Below, one piece after another: positions 18,595-26,295 of a DNA stretch of 64,000 bases. The position numbers and the translations under genes were made by a program. Below the pieces are notes generated by a model, which made no database searches, was not told where the DNA came from, and saw only the letters and a list, made by a program, of their open reading frames with translations. Source of the DNA: Bacteroidota bacterium (GTDB taxonomy: Bacteria > Bacteroidota > Bacteroidia > Chitinophagales > UBA10324); the NCBI GenBank assembly GCA_018267315.1, contig JAFDYS010000024.1:1-64000 (forward strand). Direction: 5' to 3'. Numbering within the stretch: the first letter of the stretch is position 1; each line of letters begins with the position of its first letter.

Positions 18595-19635
18595 ATGTCT
18601 AACAGTAAAACGAACATGAGAAAGCAAATTCTACCAATAATCCTGCTGCTGATTGTACTTGCGGGAGCCGGATACGGGATCAAGGAATACATCTATTCAC
18701 TGAGTCATGAATCCACCGATGATGCGCAGGTGGATGGTGACATCAGTCCGGTGAGCGCCCGGGTTTCAGGATACATTGATCAAATCCGGTTCGTCGAAAA
18801 TCATCCGGTAAGCAAAGGCGATACCCTCGTGAAAATTGATGACCGCGACCTGGCACTGAGAGTGCTGCAGGCAGAAGCAGCTCTTGAAAATGCCATCGCC
18901 AATGTGTCGGTTGTGAAAGCGAATGTGACGACCAGCGAAGCAAGTGTGAAGGCGGCACAAGGCAATGTTGATAATGCCAAAGTCCGGCTCTGGAAATCAA
19001 CCCAGGACTTCGATCGTTATGACAAACTGCTCGCAGATAAATCCATCACGCAGGCCCAGTATGATGCAGCTAAGGCGGAAAAACTTTCTGCAGAAACTTC
19101 CGTTTCCACCGCTGAGAAACAACTTGAGGCCAGCCGGGCGCAATTAGTGGCGGCACAGCAACAAATTGCTGTGGCAGAATCGCAGGTGAAAGCGAGAGAA
19201 GCAGATTTAAGTACGGCTAAGCTTCAACTCTCATATACCATCATCACTTCGCCTGCAACCGGAATTGCATCCAAGAAAAATATTCAGTTAGGGCAATTGG
19301 TTCAACCGGGCCAGGTTTTGCTCTCGGTGGTTACAGATTCCAACGCATACATCGTCGCCAACTTCAAAGAAACCCAATTGGAAAAAATGACGGTAGGTCA
19401 GCCGGTGGAAGTAAAGATTGATGCATTTCCTGAGGAGAAAATCACGGGAACGGTTTATACTTTTTCTGCTGCCACCGGTGCACGGTTCTCCCTGCTTCCA
19501 CCCGACAATGCAACCGGCAATTTTGTAAAGGTGATTCAGCGGGTGCCGGTGAAAATCGCCATGCAGGTGCCCAAAGAGATTGCGACCAAGTTGCGCCCGG
19601 GCATGAGTGCGAAGGTTACAGTGCAAATCAAATAA
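18595..19635 (+). CDS. EmrA/HlyD-type membrane fusion protein
   Basis: 346 residues: a single N-terminal membrane helix (about 10-28), then the phrase STDDAQVDGDISPVSARVSGY that opens the lipoyl half-domain, a long Ala/Gln-rich coiled-coil hairpin (about 85-205), the second lipoyl half (YTIITSPATGIASKKN), and a beta-barrel end (PVEVKIDAFPEEKITGTV). It bridges the MFS pump in the inner membrane and the TolC-type channel. The TDDAxV signature and MFS neighbour point to the EmrA type rather than the AcrA type. Confidence 0.92.
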   Translation: MSNSKTNMRKQILPIILLLIVLAGAGYGIKEYIYSLSHESTDDAQVDGDISPVSARVSGYIDQIRFVENHPVSKGDTLVKIDDRDLALRVLQAEAALENAIANVSVVKANVTTSEASVKAAQGNVDNAKVRLWKSTQDFDRYDKLLADKSITQAQYDAAKAEKLSAETSVSTAEKQLEASRAQLVAAQQQIAVAESQVKAREADLSTAKLQLSYTIITSPATGIASKKNIQLGQLVQPGQVLLSVVTDSNAYIVANFKETQLEKMTVGQPVEVKIDAFPEEKITGTVYTFSAATGARFSLLPPDNATGNFVKVIQRVPVKIAMQVPKEIATKLRPGMSAKVTVQIK

Positions 19636-19659
19636 GGAACGCTATTCGAACCTCACAAT

Positions 19660-21210
19660 ATGGCTGAACACGGTTTTCGAAAATGGATCATCACCATCAC
19701 GGTCATTCTGGCTTCGCTGCTGGAATTGATTGACACCACGGTGGTCAACGTTTCCCTGCCGCAAATCATGGGGAACCTGGGAGCCACGCTGGAAGATGTC
19801 GGGTGGGTCGTAACTTCTTATGCAATCGCCAACGTCATCATTCTTCCCATGTCAGGATGGCTTGCTCTCAAATTCGGAAGGAGAAACTATTTCATTTCCT
19901 CCATCGTGCTTTTCACAGTTGCTTCGTTCTTCTGCGGCAATGCGCACAACATCTGGGAACTGATTGCATTCCGGTTCATTCAGGGTATCGGCGGTGGCGG
20001 TCTGCTTTCCACTTCTCAATCCATCCTTATCGAAACATGGCCTAAAGAACAGATCGGGATGGCCACTGCGATGTTTGGATTGGGTGTGGTGGTGGGACCC
20101 ACGTTGGGACCCACTATCGGTGGCTATATCACTGACCATTTTTCCTGGCCATGGATTTTCTATGTGAATATTCCGCTTGGCATTGTCGCTATTCTGCTTT
20201 CACTTGAATTTATCCGTGGGAAAAAAGACATTACCATGCAGGGCAAGATTGACTGGCTTGGGATTTTTCTGCTCAGTGCCAGTGTGGGATCACTGCAGGT
20301 GGTGCTGGAGCGCGGCGAAAGTGAAGACTGGTTTAGTACCACTTACATTACCGTGCTGAGTTTTGTGGCTGTCATAGGACTCATAGCATTTATTTGGCAG
20401 GAACTCTCGATTGATAACCCGGTGGTAAATCTGCGCATCCTGAAGAAGCGCTCCTTTTCCATTGGCATCTTCACCACATTCATCCTCGGCTTCGGGCTGT
20501 TTGGCTCTGTGTTTATCTTCCCTGTATTTGCGCAGAACCTGATTGGGTTCACCTCACAGCAAACGGGTGAACTCATGATTCCCGGAGGACTCACTACCAT
20601 TTTTATGATGCCATTGGTGGGCATGATGCTCCGAAAGAAAATCCCGGCCCAGTTAATGGCGGTTATTGGTTTCGTGATGTTTTTCATTTTCACTGAAATG
20701 CTTCGTCACGCCAATCTCCAGTCGGGATGGAATGATTTTGCCTGGGCGCTGGTGGTGCGCGGCTTGGGTCTGAGTCTGCTATTTGTACCTCTCACCACAC
20801 TGGCACTTTCCGGATTGGAAGGAAAAGAAATTCCTCAGGGCACGGGGTTGAACAACATGATGCGGCAACTGGGAGGTTCATTTGGTATTGCCATCATTAC
20901 CACCATGCTGCACCTGAGGCAGGGCTATCACCGAAACATTCTGCTGGAAAATATCAATCAATATAATCCTGCATTCACTGAACGGTTCAATGCCTATGTG
21001 AATGGATTTGTTGCCAAAGGATTTTCAATGGCTGATGCACAACAAGCCGCATACAAAGCCATTGAAGGGGCGGTGGTGAGACAAACCTATTTGCTCTCCT
21101 ACCTCGATGGATTCTATTTCGTGGGTGTTTTCTTCCTGTTCTGCATCCCACTGCTTTTTCTGCAACCCATATCGAAATCGGGAAATGCGCCGCCTGCTGA
21201 CGCACACTGA
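19660..21210 (+). CDS. DHA2-family MFS drug exporter (EmrB/QacA type)
   Basis: 516 residues with about 14 membrane segments. Motif D1 is seen as LIDTTVVNVSLPQIMGNLG, followed by motif A-like LALKFGRRNYF and antiporter motif C in VVVGPTLGPTIGGYITD. These mark a proton-driven exporter of the DHA2 branch. It is the last gene of the tetR-tolC-emrA-emrB-type operon, 24 bases after the fusion protein gene. Substrates are probably amphipathic drugs, detergents or bile-like compounds, not determinable here. Confidence 0.92.
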   Translation: MAEHGFRKWIITITVILASLLELIDTTVVNVSLPQIMGNLGATLEDVGWVVTSYAIANVIILPMSGWLALKFGRRNYFISSIVLFTVASFFCGNAHNIWELIAFRFIQGIGGGGLLSTSQSILIETWPKEQIGMATAMFGLGVVVGPTLGPTIGGYITDHFSWPWIFYVNIPLGIVAILLSLEFIRGKKDITMQGKIDWLGIFLLSASVGSLQVVLERGESEDWFSTTYITVLSFVAVIGLIAFIWQELSIDNPVVNLRILKKRSFSIGIFTTFILGFGLFGSVFIFPVFAQNLIGFTSQQTGELMIPGGLTTIFMMPLVGMMLRKKIPAQLMAVIGFVMFFIFTEMLRHANLQSGWNDFAWALVVRGLGLSLLFVPLTTLALSGLEGKEIPQGTGLNNMMRQLGGSFGIAIITTMLHLRQGYHRNILLENINQYNPAFTERFNAYVNGFVAKGFSMADAQQAAYKAIEGAVVRQTYLLSYLDGFYFVGVFFLFCIPLLFLQPISKSGNAPPADAH

Positions 21211-21274
21211 GGATGTGGAATGAAAATGAGCACTACGGAATATAAAGATTCCCAATAAGTGCAATTAAGGCCGG

Positions 21275-21454
21275 CTACCTGGCGGCCGCTTCCAACATCT
21301 GAACCGGCTTGGTTTGCTTCACATTCTTTGAATCCGCCAGGCGATCAAAGAACCCGCTTTTAAGAGCGATCATTCCGATAATACACAGCACGACATTCAC
21401 CTTCATAAGCAGGTCAAGGAACCGGATCATTTTGAGGGTAAGCTTGTTTTCCAT
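21275..21454 (-). CDS. Putative 59-residue membrane protein
   Basis: An ATG at 21454 opens 59 codons ending in TAG at 21275. The product has a basic N-terminus, one hydrophobic helix (about residues 13-31, with VVLCIIGMIALKSG), then a polar tail with DSKNVKQTKP. The regular charge pattern around one helix and the sensible start argue for a real single-pass membrane protein, but no family is recognised. It converges with the MFS gene. Conservation in relatives would decide. Confidence 0.45.
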   Translation of the reverse strand: MENKLTLKMIRFLDLLMKVNVVLCIIGMIALKSGFFDRLADSKNVKQTKPVQMLEAAAR

Positions 21455-21971
21455 GAGAAATTGAATGTGGGGTTTACGATAATTATTGATAAACGGTTAC
21501 GTTTATTATTTCCAGGTTCGGCAGTTGCCGCCAACCGTCATGCATATAAAACACGGACGCATTCAGTTGTTTGAAATACTCCACGATAACAGTAAAAAAA
21601 ATGAAGAACCGCAAGGGGATGAATGATCTTCCTGGGCGCGCAGCACCATGAATTTCATTGTCAAGGAGGGACGTACTCATAACGACTTTATCTCTCCTGA
21701 TGGCGTCACCGGGAGATACTTGCTGCATCTGAGGCATTAAAGAATCGTCGTCCCTTAAATAAACACTTTGAACTTGCAATGTTCAGTGTTCAACTCCTAA
21801 TATCCGTCCACCCGATTCTCATTCGGGGAATCGGGTATCTAATCGAAGCCAATAGTATAACCATTATTTTACTCTGACCGCAATTTGCCGTTACCAATCA
21901 ATTAAGTTGTCAAGATTGTATGTTATTCATTACACGATCCATGCTTTGAGTGCTCATGACGGGGAGCGCAC
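21455..21971. other. Intergenic stretch without a convincing gene
   Basis: About 500 bases with no recognisable coding region. A minus-strand frame at 21483-21779 starts only with TTG and has no family likeness. The stretch contains a perfect stem-loop at 21810-21836, and a promoter for the gene at 22000 begins at its right end. Confidence 0.6.
21810..21836. repeat. Perfect 9-bp stem-loop
   Basis: ACCCGATTC pairs with GAATCGGGT around a 9-base loop. No T-tract on either side, so it is not a standard terminator; it could be part of an untranslated RNA or an operator. Confidence 0.55.
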
Positions 21972-21979
21972 TATATTTG
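21945..21979 (+). promoter_or_regulatory. Bacteroidota-type promoter
   Basis: TTTG (21945-21948), a 23-base spacer and TATATTTG (21972-21979), a full match to TAnnTTTG. The start codon follows 20 bases later at 22000. The spacer is at the long end of the accepted range. Confidence 0.6.
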
Positions 21980-21999
21980 CAAAAAAATAGACATCTGTC

Positions 22000-22395
22000 A
22001 TGAAGAAAATCCTGTTGCCCGTCTTTATTCTTTTCGCTTTCATGAGCAAAGCATATTCTCAGGACGCACTAAAAGAAGCGATTGATAATTTTCACACCAC
22101 GCTCGCTTTCACCTATCATCCAATGGCTGATGAAGGCAATTTTGAACCAATAAAAGCCAAGAGCCACGAGCTTGCGGAAAAGGCCAAGTCCATTGAAGAA
22201 GCGTATGAGAAGACGAAGAAGAAGCCCAAAGAAATGGAGCCCGCCATTGAAAGTCTTGAAGAACAATGTGAGGCACTTGACAAAGTGATTGCATCGGGTG
22301 CAGACAATGAAACCATCAAGACCCGGCTTTCAACCATTCATGATCGTTTTCATGAACTGGAACATGCCTACTACGAAGCATTTCCTCCGAAATGA
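22000..22395 (+). CDS. Small exported helical protein, family not recognised
   Basis: 131 residues with a clear signal peptide (MKKILLPVFILFAFMSKAYS, cleavage before QDAL). The mature 110 residues are rich in Lys and Glu and predicted to be almost all helix, starting with KEAIDNFHTTLAFTYHPMADEG; this resembles the four-helix periplasmic proteins of cytochrome b562 or metal-sensing type in general layout only. It has its own promoter and no obvious partner gene. Function unknown. Confidence 0.7.
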   Translation: MKKILLPVFILFAFMSKAYSQDALKEAIDNFHTTLAFTYHPMADEGNFEPIKAKSHELAEKAKSIEEAYEKTKKKPKEMEPAIESLEEQCEALDKVIASGADNETIKTRLSTIHDRFHELEHAYYEAFPPK

Positions 22396-22433
22396 AAAAC
22401 TGAAAAGGTCTTCTCCTCCGGTAGCCCGGCTTT

Positions 22434-22919
22434 TTAAACATTCACAGGATTCAGATAACGTGAAAGCCAGCTCTCTTTAAGCCGAATCAGGAATCGTGTA
22501 TCCATTTCTCGCTTCGTTTGTATGGTAGTATTGAAAATGCTGGTTTCTCCATCCAGTACTCCCGATTGAATGTATTGCTTCACTTCACTGGTGGTAATCA
22601 CCTGCATGGCACCATCCCGATCAAGGTACGGAATGAGCATCCTGTTAAACAGATTTATCCCGTATTTCCGCTCCAGGTCCCTGATAAAATGAACCGATGA
22701 ATCAATGGAGCACCCGCTGGCACCGGCATGCGTTTCATCCACCATCAACACGATAAACCGGTCGTGGAGCACCGAGCCGGCTGCTTCCAGGTTAACGCCG
22801 TGCGCTGCCCACTGCCTGCAAAAGATTTCAATCTCACTATTTATTTGTGATGTTTCTTCTGTTGAAAGGAGACGACTGCTCACATAAAGCCAAAGACGTG
22901 ATTCAGGAGATAATGACAT
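22434..22919 (-). CDS. Conserved Bacteroidota protein often mislabelled ABC transporter ATPase
   Basis: 161 residues from the ATG at 22919, which gives the family's usual opening MSLSPESRLWLY. Family markers are FCRQWAAHGVNLEAAG, DRFIVLMVDETHAGASGCSID and SSVHFIRDLERKYGINLFNR. There is no Walker A or ABC signature, so the common database name is wrong. The longer frame to a GTG at 23000 is rejected because that start would lie inside the terminator of the gene before it. In relatives this gene lies next to the Fe-S oxidoreductase genes, as it nearly does here. Function unknown. Confidence 0.75.
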   Translation of the reverse strand: MSLSPESRLWLYVSSRLLSTEETSQINSEIEIFCRQWAAHGVNLEAAGSVLHDRFIVLMVDETHAGASGCSIDSSVHFIRDLERKYGINLFNRMLIPYLDRDGAMQVITTSEVKQYIQSGVLDGETSIFNTTIQTKREMDTRFLIRLKESWLSRYLNPVNV

Positions 22920-22973
22920 GCCGGCAAATGTAGCGTAGCTCCTCCACACCGGCCGCAACGGTTCCTGAAAACG

Positions 22974-23004
22974 AACCGTGCCGGAGTAATACCCCGGCAC
23001 GGTT
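22974..23004 (-). terminator. Rho-independent terminator of the OmpA-type gene
   Basis: A perfect 11-bp stem (AACCGTGCCGG at 22974-22984, its complement at 22994-23004) with a 9-base loop. On the minus strand it is followed by CGTTTTC. It lies 28 bases after the stop of the OmpA-type gene. Confidence 0.8.
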
Positions 23005-23031
23005 TATAAACTCATTCGCACCACCGCGAGA

Positions 23032-23892
23032 TCATTCTACCTTCTTTGGCTCGAGCAACTTAAAGAATTGGTCGAGCTGAGGAAGAATAATGATGCTGGT
23101 GCGGCGGTTCTTTGATCTGCCGTCATCAGTGTCATTTGCATCAATCGGATGGTATTCACCACGCCCGGCAGCGATAATTCTTTTCGGATCCACCCCATAG
23201 TCCGTCTGCAGTGTACGGGCAACGGCTGTTGCACGCAGTACACTGAGATCCCAGTTGTCCTTGATAAATTCAGTCTTGATCGGCTTATTATCGGTATTAC
23301 CTTCAACCATGAACTGAATGTCGGGCTGTGCATTGATCACCTGGGCCACTTTGCTCAGCACATTCTTCGCTTCGGGTGTGAGGTTGTATTTCCCGCTTTT
23401 GAAAAGCATTTTGTCAGAAAGATTGATGAGCACGGCGCTGCCTTCCACCTTCACCTGAACATCCTGATCATTCACATCTTTAAGCGCACCTTTCAGATTC
23501 ATCACAAGGGCCATGTTGAGCGAATCTTTACGCGACATCTGGTACTGCAAATCCTTAATGTATGCATCCTTGGCGCCGATATTCTCCAGCGACTTATTGA
23601 TACTCTCAGCTTGTGTGGCAGAAATTACAGACAGGTCGCTCAGTTGTTTCAGCATCACACCACTGCTGGCTTTGAGATTGGCATTTTCCTGTTCGAGTTC
23701 CTGCACTCGTTTGGAGCTCGCATCTTTTTCAGTAAGGCAGGATCTCAGCTGATCTTCCACCTTGTTATAATCTGCTTTCAGGGAATCATACTTTGATACC
23801 TGCGAATTGAACTTCTTGGTGCTTACACAGGAAGTAAGTGATAGAGCAGCCATCATTACGATTCCTGCAAGTACAATGCTTATTCGTTTCAT
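23032..23892 (-). CDS. OmpA-family peptidoglycan-binding lipoprotein with coiled coil
   Basis: 286 residues. A signal ends in the lipobox LTSC (Cys at about residue 22), followed by a coiled coil (about 35-110, with VQELEQENANLKASS) and an OmpA-like C-terminal domain (about 155-270) with NLTPEAKNVL, the peptidoglycan-binding VEGNTDNKPI and the SKNRRTSIIILP end. It should sit on the outer membrane inner leaflet or inner membrane and hold the cell wall. It has its own promoter at 23925-23956 and a strong terminator. Confidence 0.88.
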   Translation of the reverse strand: MKRISIVLAGIVMMAALSLTSCVSTKKFNSQVSKYDSLKADYNKVEDQLRSCLTEKDASSKRVQELEQENANLKASSGVMLKQLSDLSVISATQAESINKSLENIGAKDAYIKDLQYQMSRKDSLNMALVMNLKGALKDVNDQDVQVKVEGSAVLINLSDKMLFKSGKYNLTPEAKNVLSKVAQVINAQPDIQFMVEGNTDNKPIKTEFIKDNWDLSVLRATAVARTLQTDYGVDPKRIIAAGRGEYHPIDANDTDDGRSKNRRTSIIILPQLDQFFKLLEPKKVE

Positions 23893-23924
23893 GTTCCTAA
23901 AGAATTAATGGTTATAGAATGCAA

Positions 23925-23956
23925 CAAAATTACGAGGTGAATAACGAAGGGTGCAA
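23925..23956 (-). promoter_or_regulatory. Bacteroidota-type promoter of the OmpA-type gene
   Basis: On the minus strand TTG (23956-23954), a 21-base spacer and TAATTTTG (23932-23925), a full match to TAnnTTTG at standard spacing. The start codon is 33 bases downstream at 23892. Confidence 0.75.
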
Positions 23957-23970
23957 GACTTTCATGATAA

Positions 23971-23993
23971 GTTGCAAACAAAATTATTGCAAC
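23971..23993. repeat. Inverted repeat between the Fe-S and OmpA-type genes
   Basis: GTTGCAA (23971-23977) and TTGCAAC (23987-23993) form perfect 7-bp arms around 9 bases. It lies after the stop of the Fe-S gene and upstream of the OmpA promoter. A second TAATTTTG on the minus strand falls in its loop and arm. It could be an operator or a weak terminator. Confidence 0.5.
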
Positions 23994-24041
23994 GATGTTG
24001 ACACCTCTGCATGATTTAATAGGAAGTTAACGCCGGTACTT

Positions 24042-26168
24042 CTATCGCTGTATAGAATCAGCCACCATTTCAGCAATGTCCTTCATGGTGGGAGTGCGCT
24101 CCCCGCTTTGCTGCTTCAGCCCGTCATCAAGCATGGTCATGCAGAACGGACAGGCGGATGCCACCATGTCTGCACCGGATTCCACAATTTCTGAAGCACG
24201 TTCAGTATTGATCCGTTTATTTCCGGGTTCTTCTTCCTTAAACATTTGTCCGCCACCGGCTCCGCAACACAATCCGTTTTGCCTGCAGCGTTTCAGTTCT
24301 TTCAATTCCACTTTCAATGCTTCGAGCACTGCCCGCGGTGCTTCATAAACTCCGTTTCCTCTGCCGAGATAACATGAATCGTGATAGATCACCCCACGGC
24401 CTTTGAGTGCATGGTCATCCATCACTTTGATTTTGCCATCAAGTAAAAGCTGCTGCAGCAATTGTGTATGATGAATCACTTCAAAGTTGCCGCCCAGTTG
24501 CGGGTATTCGTTCCTGAGTGTGTTGAAACAGTGCGGGCAAGCCGTCACTATTTTCTTTACACCATAATTATTCAACTCGTTGATGTTGTTGAACGCCTGC
24601 ATCTGAAAAAGGAATTCATTGCCGGCGCGTTTCGCGGGATCACCGGTACAGGATTCTTCCGTGCCGAGCACAGCAAACGAAATGTTCGCCGCCTGCAGAA
24701 TTTCAGCAAAACTCCGTGTGATTTTTTTGTTACGGTCATCAAATGAGCCGCTACATCCCACCCAAAAAAGTAATTCCGGGCTCTCTCCCCTTGCCGCAAA
24801 ATCCGACATGAGCGGTATGGTCATTCCCTCAGCCCAATTCATTCTGTCCATCGCACTGAATTGCCACGGCGCTCCGTTGTTTTCCATGTTGCTGCTCATG
24901 AGAGCGAGTTCGGATGGTACGCGTGAATCTTCCATGACCATCGCCCTGCGCAAATCCACAATGATGGACAGCGGCGAAATATTAACAGGGCATTCCTGCA
25001 CGCAGGCATTGCATGTGGTGCAGGCCCATAACTCTTCTTCAGTGATGTAATCGTAAAGCAATGTTTTGCCGCCATGCTCTCCGCGGAATTCGCCTCTTAA
25101 TGCAGAAAGCTCCCATGCTTTCAGATTTTCGTCCAGTGTTTTTCCCACTTCTTCCATCCGGTCACGCGTCTTCATCATAATCAGGCGCGGTGAAAGTTTT
25201 TTACCGGTGATGTTTGCCGGGCAAACTGAAGTGCATCTGCCGCATTCCGTGCAGGAGTAAGCATCCATTAACTGTTTCCAGCTCAAATCGAAAATGTCTT
25301 TGGCGCCAAATTTTGAAACCGGTTGTTCTCCATCAGGCGGTGTTGCTGAAGGGTCCAGTATCAGTTTCACCTCAAGGGAAACAGCATCGAGGTTGTTGAA
25401 TTTGCCCTGTGGTTCGAGGTTGCTGAAAAACACATTGGGAAAGGAAATGATGATATGAAAGTGTTTGGAGATAACGAGGTAATTGAGAAAGATCAGCACC
25501 CCAGTGATATGCAGCCACCAGGCACTCCGCTCAATCCATTCCAGCCCGGAATCAGATAAACCGGAGAACATCAACCCGAATGATGAAGAGCTCACCGGAA
25601 ACATGCCCGCTTTTACATAGTGACCCACGCCGCGATGCTGCAGCAAATGATCCGCTCCGTTCATGGAAAGAAAAAACACCATGAGCACGATTTCAAAAAT
25701 GAGAATGTAGGTTGCATCGCTTCTGGGCCAACCATCGAGATCACTGCTCTTAAATCTCGGCAGCTTCATCACATACCTTCTCCAGAGAAAAACAATGGCT
25801 GCGATGATGGTACCGCCGGCCAATAATTCATAAACGACAATAATGAAATTGTAAAGCTGACCGGGAAGAATACGCGCAAATACGCGGTGCGTGCCAAATA
25901 GACCGTCAATCAATATCTCCAGTATTTCTGTGTTAATGATGATGAAACCGGCGTAGATAATGACGTGAAAGAAACCGGCAACAGGCCGTGTGAGCATTTT
26001 TGATTGACCCAGCGCGACTCTCAGTAGCGTATACCAGCGAAGGGAGGTATCTCCGGTGATTTCTTCACTTCTGCCCAGGCGAATGTTGCGGATGATTTTC
26101 CTCACATTTCTGGTAAACAGAAAAACCGCTGCGGCAAGTAAGATGAGAAAGATGATTTGAGCAATCAT
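24042..26168 (-). CDS. Membrane-bound Fe-S oxidoreductase, fused two-part form
   Basis: 708 residues. About 1-260 hold five or six membrane helices (gamma-subunit-like). About 300-420 hold two 4Fe-4S motifs, CTECGRCTSVCP and CTTCNACVQECP. From about 449 to the end is a cysteine-rich (CCG) module: HDSCYLGRG, CCGAGGGQMF, ACPHCFNTL and ACPFCMTML. The last part resembles HdrB/LutA/GlpC-type redox modules. In other Bacteroidota, as I recall, the two parts are separate neighbouring genes of about 440 and 260 residues; here they are continuous. Likely passes electrons between the membrane quinone pool and an unknown partner. Minus strand, divergent from the protease gene. Confidence 0.85.
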   Translation of the reverse strand: MIAQIIFLILLAAAVFLFTRNVRKIIRNIRLGRSEEITGDTSLRWYTLLRVALGQSKMLTRPVAGFFHVIIYAGFIIINTEILEILIDGLFGTHRVFARILPGQLYNFIIVVYELLAGGTIIAAIVFLWRRYVMKLPRFKSSDLDGWPRSDATYILIFEIVLMVFFLSMNGADHLLQHRGVGHYVKAGMFPVSSSSFGLMFSGLSDSGLEWIERSAWWLHITGVLIFLNYLVISKHFHIIISFPNVFFSNLEPQGKFNNLDAVSLEVKLILDPSATPPDGEQPVSKFGAKDIFDLSWKQLMDAYSCTECGRCTSVCPANITGKKLSPRLIMMKTRDRMEEVGKTLDENLKAWELSALRGEFRGEHGGKTLLYDYITEEELWACTTCNACVQECPVNISPLSIIVDLRRAMVMEDSRVPSELALMSSNMENNGAPWQFSAMDRMNWAEGMTIPLMSDFAARGESPELLFWVGCSGSFDDRNKKITRSFAEILQAANISFAVLGTEESCTGDPAKRAGNEFLFQMQAFNNINELNNYGVKKIVTACPHCFNTLRNEYPQLGGNFEVIHHTQLLQQLLLDGKIKVMDDHALKGRGVIYHDSCYLGRGNGVYEAPRAVLEALKVELKELKRCRQNGLCCGAGGGQMFKEEEPGNKRINTERASEIVESGADMVASACPFCMTMLDDGLKQQSGERTPTMKDIAEMVADSIQR

Positions 26169-26276
26169 GTAGTCTGATCCGAATGGAAATTGAGTGAGGC
26201 AAGATAGCGCATTTCAATTCTGAATGTGAAATGAAGAGCAGGAACCTGCGAAGTGTTTTTAGGGAATTACTACTTT

Positions 26277-26284
26277 TAGTTTTG
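26277..26284 (+). promoter_or_regulatory. -7 promoter element, protease gene
   Basis: TAGTTTTG matches TAnnTTTG. No clear -33 TTTG at the right distance. The start codon at 26296 would leave a leader of only a few bases. Confidence 0.4.
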
Positions 26285-26295
26285 GAATTGTTCTT

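Noticed and set aside
21483..21779. Minus-strand frame of 98 codons
   Set aside because: TTG start, mixed composition, no family likeness, and it does not fit neighbouring gene structure.
9506..21790. Similar phrases (CTTAAATAA, TGAACATTGCA) near 9510 and 21770 as insertion-sequence ends
   Set aside because: The order and orientation differ, no transposase remains and no target duplication is visible.
23149..23796. Plus-strand frame of 215 codons
   Set aside because: Antisense shadow of the OmpA-type lipoprotein; rich in Phe, His and Ile without any motif.
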